From positions 1,426,001-1,490,000 of the forward strand of contig NC_089245.1 in the NCBI RefSeq assembly GCF_000512585.2: 64,000 nt of DNA, in the 5' to 3' direction. How positions within the stretch are numbered: the stretch's first letter is position 1; every line of letters starts with the position of its first letter. The DNA is from Kwoniella bestiolae CBS 10118. Taxonomy: Eukaryota > Basidiomycota > Tremellomycetes > Tremellales > Cryptococcaceae. The notes under the pieces are model-generated. The model did no database searches, had not been told where the DNA came from, and worked only from the letters and a program-made list of their open reading frames with translations. Positions 59,667 to 64,000 of this stretch are shown here, piece after piece. The position numbers were made by a program, and so were the translations under genes.

Positions 59667-62297
59667 TTACAACTCATCGTGGCTGAAAGGTTGTTGGTCA
59701 TCATCGTATGATGAACCTCCGGCACCACCATAGAGTTTAGCAGTGATAGGCTATATTAAACCAACAATTCATCAGCGTCTGCTCAATTCTTTTCGACTGG
59801 CACATCCACACTTACAGCAACAGCAGCTTGAAGTTCGGATAATTGATCCTCGTAATCTTCAGCTTCGGCAGTAGGGTTCTCCTCGAGCCATTCAGTCTTC
59901 TCCTTGATAGCTGAGAGGATGGTCTCCTTGTCATCTTCAGACAGTTTACCACCGAGACCTTCCTTGTCGGCGACTTGGGATTTCATAGAGTAGACAAAGT
60001 TCTGGAGCGAGTTTTGAGCTTCGATCCTCTTCTTGACAGCGGCATCCTCATCAGCGAATTCTTCAGCTTCTTGGACCATTCGCTCAATCTCTTCAGCGGA
60101 CAATCGTCGCTTGTCGTTGGTGATGGTGATGGACTTGGATTTACCGGTACCTTTGTCTAAAGCGGATACCTTGAGGATACCGTTGGCGTCGATCTCAAAG
60201 GTGACTTCGATTTGAGGAACACCTCGGGGAGCGGGTGGGATATCGTTAAGATCGAATTCACCGAGGATGTTGTTGTCCTTGGTCATGGATCGTTCACCTT
60301 CGTACACTTGGATTCGGACGGTAGGTTGGTTGTCGACAGCGGTGGAGAAGATTTGGGATTTCTTGGTAGGGACAACGGAGTTTCGGCCAATGAGTTTGGT
60401 CATGACACCACCAGTGGTTTCGATACCTATCTCGAGAGGATTAGCTCAATGATGGGAACGATTTGTCAAGGTGAACTCACCAAGAGTCAAAGGACAAACA
60501 TCGATCAAAAGTACACCACTGCTTCCCTCTTCGCCGGAAAGGATACCACCTTGAACGGCAGCACCGTAGGCAACAGCTTCGTCGGGGTTGATACCCTTGG
60601 AAGGTTCTTTACCGTTGAAGTAATCTTTGAGGAGTTGTTGAACCTTGGGGATTCGGGTAGATCCACCGACAAGAACGATCTGCATAGAACTGAGTCAGCT
60701 CAAATCCAAAGCAGTCCCAATGGGAACACAGCTTACATCGTCAATTTCTTCCTTCTTGACACCAGCATCCTTGAGAACTTGTTCAACAGGTTTCATGGTC
60801 TTTCGGAAAAGGTCCATGTTAAGTTCTTCGAATTTGGCTCGAGTAAGGGTCTGTATAACACCATCAGCTCGCGTTAATGCAATAAGATCCGATTGCTAGC
60901 TCACCTCTGAGAAATCGTTACCACCTTCGAAAGCTTCAATTTCAATCTTGGTGCTCATTTGAGAAGACAAAGTTCTCTTGGCCTTCTCGACCTCTCTCTT
61001 AAGTTTACCCATGGCTCTGTTGTTCTTGGAGACATCAACATCGGTCTTTCTCTTGTATTGCTTGACGAGGTAATCGATGACTCTGTTGTCGAAATCTTCA
61101 CCACCCAAGTGAGTGTCACCGGCAGTAGCCAATACTTCGAATACACCATCTTCGATAGAAAGAAGGGAGACATCGAAAGTACCACCTCCGAGATCGTAGA
61201 CAATGATTTGAGATTCGGCTTTACCAGTTCGGTCGAGACCGTAGGCTGTGTGATGTATGTCAGTTTGGTCTTAGAGAGCTGTTTGCCTAGTAGCACTCAC
61301 CAATAGCAGCGGCGGTAGGTTCGTTGACAATTCGAAGAACGGTAAGACCAGCGATGGTACCAGCATCCTTGGTAGCAGATCTTTGAGCGTCGTTGAAGTC
61401 TACATATAATATCATATTAGTTCATGTTCCACGACAGAATCCATGTCACTCGACTCACACGCAGGAACAGTGACAACAGCGTGAGTGACCTTGTGACCAA
61501 GGTAAGCCTCAGCGGTCTCCTTCATCTTGGTCAATACCATGGCGGAGATCTCCTCGGGGGTCTATACATTGTATGTGTCAGTTCACGTTTCCGTTACTAC
61601 AGGGGGATCTTGTCAACTCACAAATTCCTTGAGATCACCTTTGTGGTTAACCGAGATCATGGGTTTACCACCCTTGTTGACAATCTTGAAGGGCCAGTGT
61701 TTTTGATCCTTCTTGACATCTGAGTCATCCGCTGATCTACCAATCAGTCGCTTGGCGTCAAATACGGTGTTCTCGGGGTTGTTGGAGGCTTGGTTCTTGG
61801 CTGCGTCACCGATCAATCGTTCTTCCTCTGTGAAAGCTACCCATGATGGTGTGATACGGTTTCCTTGGTCGTTGGCGATAATTTCTACTTTTCCACCTTT
61901 GTGGACTCTGCGGGGTGGGGATGGGTCAGTGCGTGTTCAAGTGAATGTTGAGATAGCAATAAAAGGGATTTCAAGTAGTGAGGACTGAACGAGAGTGGAA
62001 AGCAGGAGCGAAGAGGGAGAGAAAGACACGAGGGATAGTGAAGAATGAGATGGACAATGGAATCTGTCCGATCGAACGAAGAAGACAAACTCACGCAACA
62101 CAAGAATAAGTTGTACCCAAATCAATACCAATAACCGTACCTACATCCACCTCTTTATCCTCTGCCCTCACCTGAGACCCAACAGGTAAGAAACAGATGA
62201 CGGCGATGAGGACGAAAGCGAATAGAGTGATTTTGGATATCAACGATGAGGATGTCGATCGTCTCGATGGACGAATTGTCTTTCTTGGATAGGCCAT
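59667..62297 (-). CDS. KAR2: ER Hsp70 chaperone BiP/Kar2
   Basis: BiP drives translocation and folding in the ER lumen and gates the unfolded protein response. The start at 62297 gives a basic leader and a hydrophobic signal (ITLFAFVLIAVICFLPVGSQ) ending near VRAEDKE. The ATPase domain has GIDLGTTYSCVA (phosphate loop 1), VTVPAYFNDAQRSATKDAGT, RIVNEPTAAAIAYGLD, IVYDLGGGTFDVSLLSIEDG, LGGEDFDNRVIDYLVKQY and IVLVGGSTRIPKVQQLLKDY. The substrate domain follows (VPTKKSQIFSTAVDNQPTVR, DIPPAPRGVPQIEVTFEIDA). The protein ends PFSHDEL, an ER retrieval signal. About nine introns break the gene. It is divergent from SPC3 across 425 bp. Gene identity is secure. Confidence 0.97.
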
Positions 62298-62722
62298 CTT
62301 GATACAAACCTCTACTTTGAAGTGGCGTTAGTTGAAGGAAGAGGAGAAAGAAAGAAAGAAAGAAACGACAAGTTCAAGTTATTTTAAGGATGGATGGTTA
62401 TGGAATTGCAGCAGAGTGACACGCTGGAAGGTGATGAGCTGGAACTTTACTTTTGCCAGCGTGGCACATCCACGAGTAGGAGGAATATTCGAGACGCGTA
62501 TCGCTTTATTTCAAGAGTTTTATTCACTCCACCCCTTTACTTCCCTCTTTCCGACGGTAAAGACGCAACGCGCGAGCCCGTTGCCAGCAACGAGCACAAC
62601 GATGAGCGTGTAGGTTGAACAAAAGAGATGCTCAGAGCAAGAGAACCCATCCAATCTCACAATCAATCCAACCTACATATCGACCTGCTCCTGCATAGCA
62701 GCAGCCAGACCATCCTGGCAAG
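62298..62722. promoter_or_regulatory. Shared KAR2/SPC3 promoter with UPRE-like elements
   Basis: The space between the KAR2 start (minus) and the SPC3 start (plus). On the minus strand CAGCGTGTC (62418-62426) is identical to the core of the budding-yeast KAR2 UPRE; on the plus strand CAGCGTGGC (62457-62465) repeats the core. Together they form the inverted repeat ACGCTGG (62421-62427) / CCAGCGT (62456-62462). A second inverted repeat, CGTTGC-CA-GCAACG, lies at 62579-62592, and a GAAA repeat at about 62346-62366. Confidence 0.7.
62418..62465. promoter_or_regulatory. Inverted pair of UPRE-like CAGCGTG cores
   Basis: Two CAGCGTG cores in opposite orientation about 30 bp apart, centred about 145 bp upstream of KAR2 and about 280 bp upstream of SPC3. 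Binding by the fungal UPR bZIP factor (Hac1/Hxl1 class) is inferred from the core motif only. Confidence 0.6.
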
Positions 62723-63459
62723 ATGTATTCAACCTTACAGCGACTCAATCACATCTCATCACTCGCTACCACCTATGTCATGATTCTACTAGGGTTGATA
62801 TCCATAGCGTCATTCCTTTCACTCCCTTCGGTAGATGTGGGTAAAGTGGAGATTAAGGATCTGATAGTGTAAGTATATGCAGACTACTTAAAATCACAGA
62901 CACATAGCGAGGGACATGGTCGCTGACTCTCATGAATCTAGTTCAAAAGGCAGATTAAGAAGATGGGGAGCAAGACAAGAAGAATTAGCATCATTGAAAT
63001 TCGACCTCCGAACCGACCTCAACCCTCTACTCAACTCGTACAATACCAAACAGCTATTCATCTACCTTACAGCAGCGTATGAAGTACAATCCACAGGTCA
63101 TGCTCACGAGGTCGTACTTTGGGATAGGATCATACAGCGAGCTGAAATAAGGGATATCAGAGCGGTGGGTAATAAATTACCGAAAGCGAAGGTAGGCAGG
63201 AAAGGAAGAGGGAACGTGAGGGTCGAGGAGGTTAAGAATAAATACCAATGGAGGAATCCTTCTGGCACTTTCAAGTGAGTTGTTCGTTTCACTGGTATGC
63301 CAAAGGTGAGGTGATAACTGACGATACGATGATAGGGATGTCGAGTATGCCAATATGACTTTACATTATTCCCTTATGCCTTATGTCGGTATACTCTCTT
63401 CTGGGGTTGCTGCTACTGCTCAAGGTCCGGTAACGATACCAGAGTTGATCAAGAGATAG
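62723..63459 (+). CDS. SPC3: Signal peptidase complex subunit 3
   Basis: SPC3 (SPCS3 in animals) is the essential lumenal accessory subunit of ER signal peptidase. Exon 1 (62723-62868) encodes MYSTLQRLNHISSLATTYVM then a membrane segment ILLGLISIASFLSLPSVDVG. Exon 2 (62942-63274) gives LKFDLRTDLNPLLNSYNTKQ, LFIYLTAAYEV, and VLWDRIIQRAEIR; NKYQWRNPSGTFK closes it. Exon 3 (63337-63459) gives DVEYANMTLHYSLMPYVGIL and ends PVTIPELIKR. The order TTYxM, DL-x-PLFNWNTKQ-like LNSYNTKQ, VLWD, L-x-W/YHVMPYVG-like LMPYVG matches the family. The length of about 200 residues is typical. It shares its promoter with KAR2, fitting coregulation by ER stress. Confidence 0.9.
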
Positions 63460-63871
63460 TGTGAGTTATTGAATGGTAGCTTAACATGGAGTTATGCTGA
63501 TTTGTTCTCGTTATAGTATTTTGTACAGATCATGCATTCATACATGTTCAATCCCACTTCTACTCCCATTGTACCGAATAATGCCTTGGGGACATTTTGC
63601 TCCTAAGTCTGCTATAAACTAATGGGAGACAGTCCAACAAGTATAGAATCATATCCCATTCAATTTTGAGGTGTTTATCCCAATCATTCCCTATATTGAT
63701 GGTCAAAGGAGATCGGTGCGAACGATGTATCTCAGACCCGATCCTCCCCACTCCAATCATCAACTTCTACTTCTTTTTTCTTCCTTCTTTCGATTTCGTC
63801 CTTTTCCTTCTCTTCTTCATCATCCCATTTCATTTCCTAGTAGCATCCTCATCACCGAAGCATCATCCAAC
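63460..63871. other. Intergenic region before the last gene
   Basis: The 3' end of SPC3 and a strongly CT-rich leader (about 63768-63840) typical of a fungal 5' UTR. No gene is contained. Confidence 0.45.
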
Positions 63872-64000
63872 ATGCCGCTCACACCCAAAACTACCACTAC
63901 AACCAAAAGGTCACCAAGACCACCACCACCGGTTCCATCACTGAAATCACCACTACTTCAATTACCACCACTATCATTTACAGCAACGGGTCAACGTCCG
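63872..64000 (+). CDS. 5' end of a gene running off the window (Pro/Thr-rich)
   Basis: The first ATG after a CT-rich leader opens MPLTPKTTTTTKRSPRPPPP, continuing Pro/Ser/Leu-rich to the window edge with no stop. The lead-in and composition resemble the starts of disordered fungal proteins. Only 43 codons are visible, so no family can be named. Confidence 0.45.
   Translation, partial: MPLTPKTTTTTKRSPRPPPPVPSLKSPLLQLPPLSFTATGQRP

Overview
The window looks like nuclear DNA of a tremellomycete basidiomycete yeast (Cryptococcus/Kwoniella type). The genes are dense and split by many short GT-AG introns, usually with a CTGAC/CTGAT-like branch site close to the acceptor. One gene encodes a CAS1-type glycan O-acetyltransferase, and the best-recognised proteins are fungal or eukaryotic. 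I see no prokaryotic, viral or CRISPR content and no intact transposon. Coding spans below run from start codon to stop and include introns. Exon joins were read by eye from splice signals and reading frame.

0.4-10.2 kb: a mitochondrial PP2C phosphatase, a TFIIIC subunit 6 homologue, a large mitochondrial helical-repeat protein, and a long serine-rich protein. 10.2-12.8 kb holds no gene I can support. 12.8-21.6 kb is an acyl/acetyl-metabolism neighbourhood: short/branched-chain acyl-CoA dehydrogenase and acetate kinase are divergent across one 553-bp promoter, and a tRNA-Cys and an acyl-CoA synthetase ending in AKL follow. 22-31.9 kb: DCC1, a WBP2/GRAM-like protein, a BTB protein, a Gln-rich protein and a small 12-cysteine protein.

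31.9-34.3 kb is gene-poor. It holds an intron-containing tRNA-Cys, a duplicated tRNA 5' half and a GC-rich double-hairpin segment. 34.3-36.3 kb carries two adjacent small coiled-coil genes, one with perfect heptads built from a 21-bp repeat. 36.6-43.0 kb is an MMS22/MUS7 homologue. 43.6-51.3 kb: a tandem CCCH zinc-finger protein with a DUF7923-like domain, an Hsp20-fold protein and a Ser-rich protein. 51.3-53.1 kb is gene-free but has a four-run G-tract.

53.2-63.5 kb is rich in secretory-pathway genes: OTU1 (ER-associated degradation), CAS1 (glycan acetylation), KAR2/BiP ending in HDEL, and signal peptidase subunit SPC3. KAR2 and SPC3 are divergent, and the 425 bp between them contains two inverted UPRE-like cores, one identical to the 9-bp core of the budding-yeast KAR2 element. 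The window ends inside a new plus-strand reading frame. I did not find a clear novel biological system. The best leads are the UPR-like shared promoter, the tRNA-half/hairpin locus, the coiled-coil pair and the Cys-rich protein.
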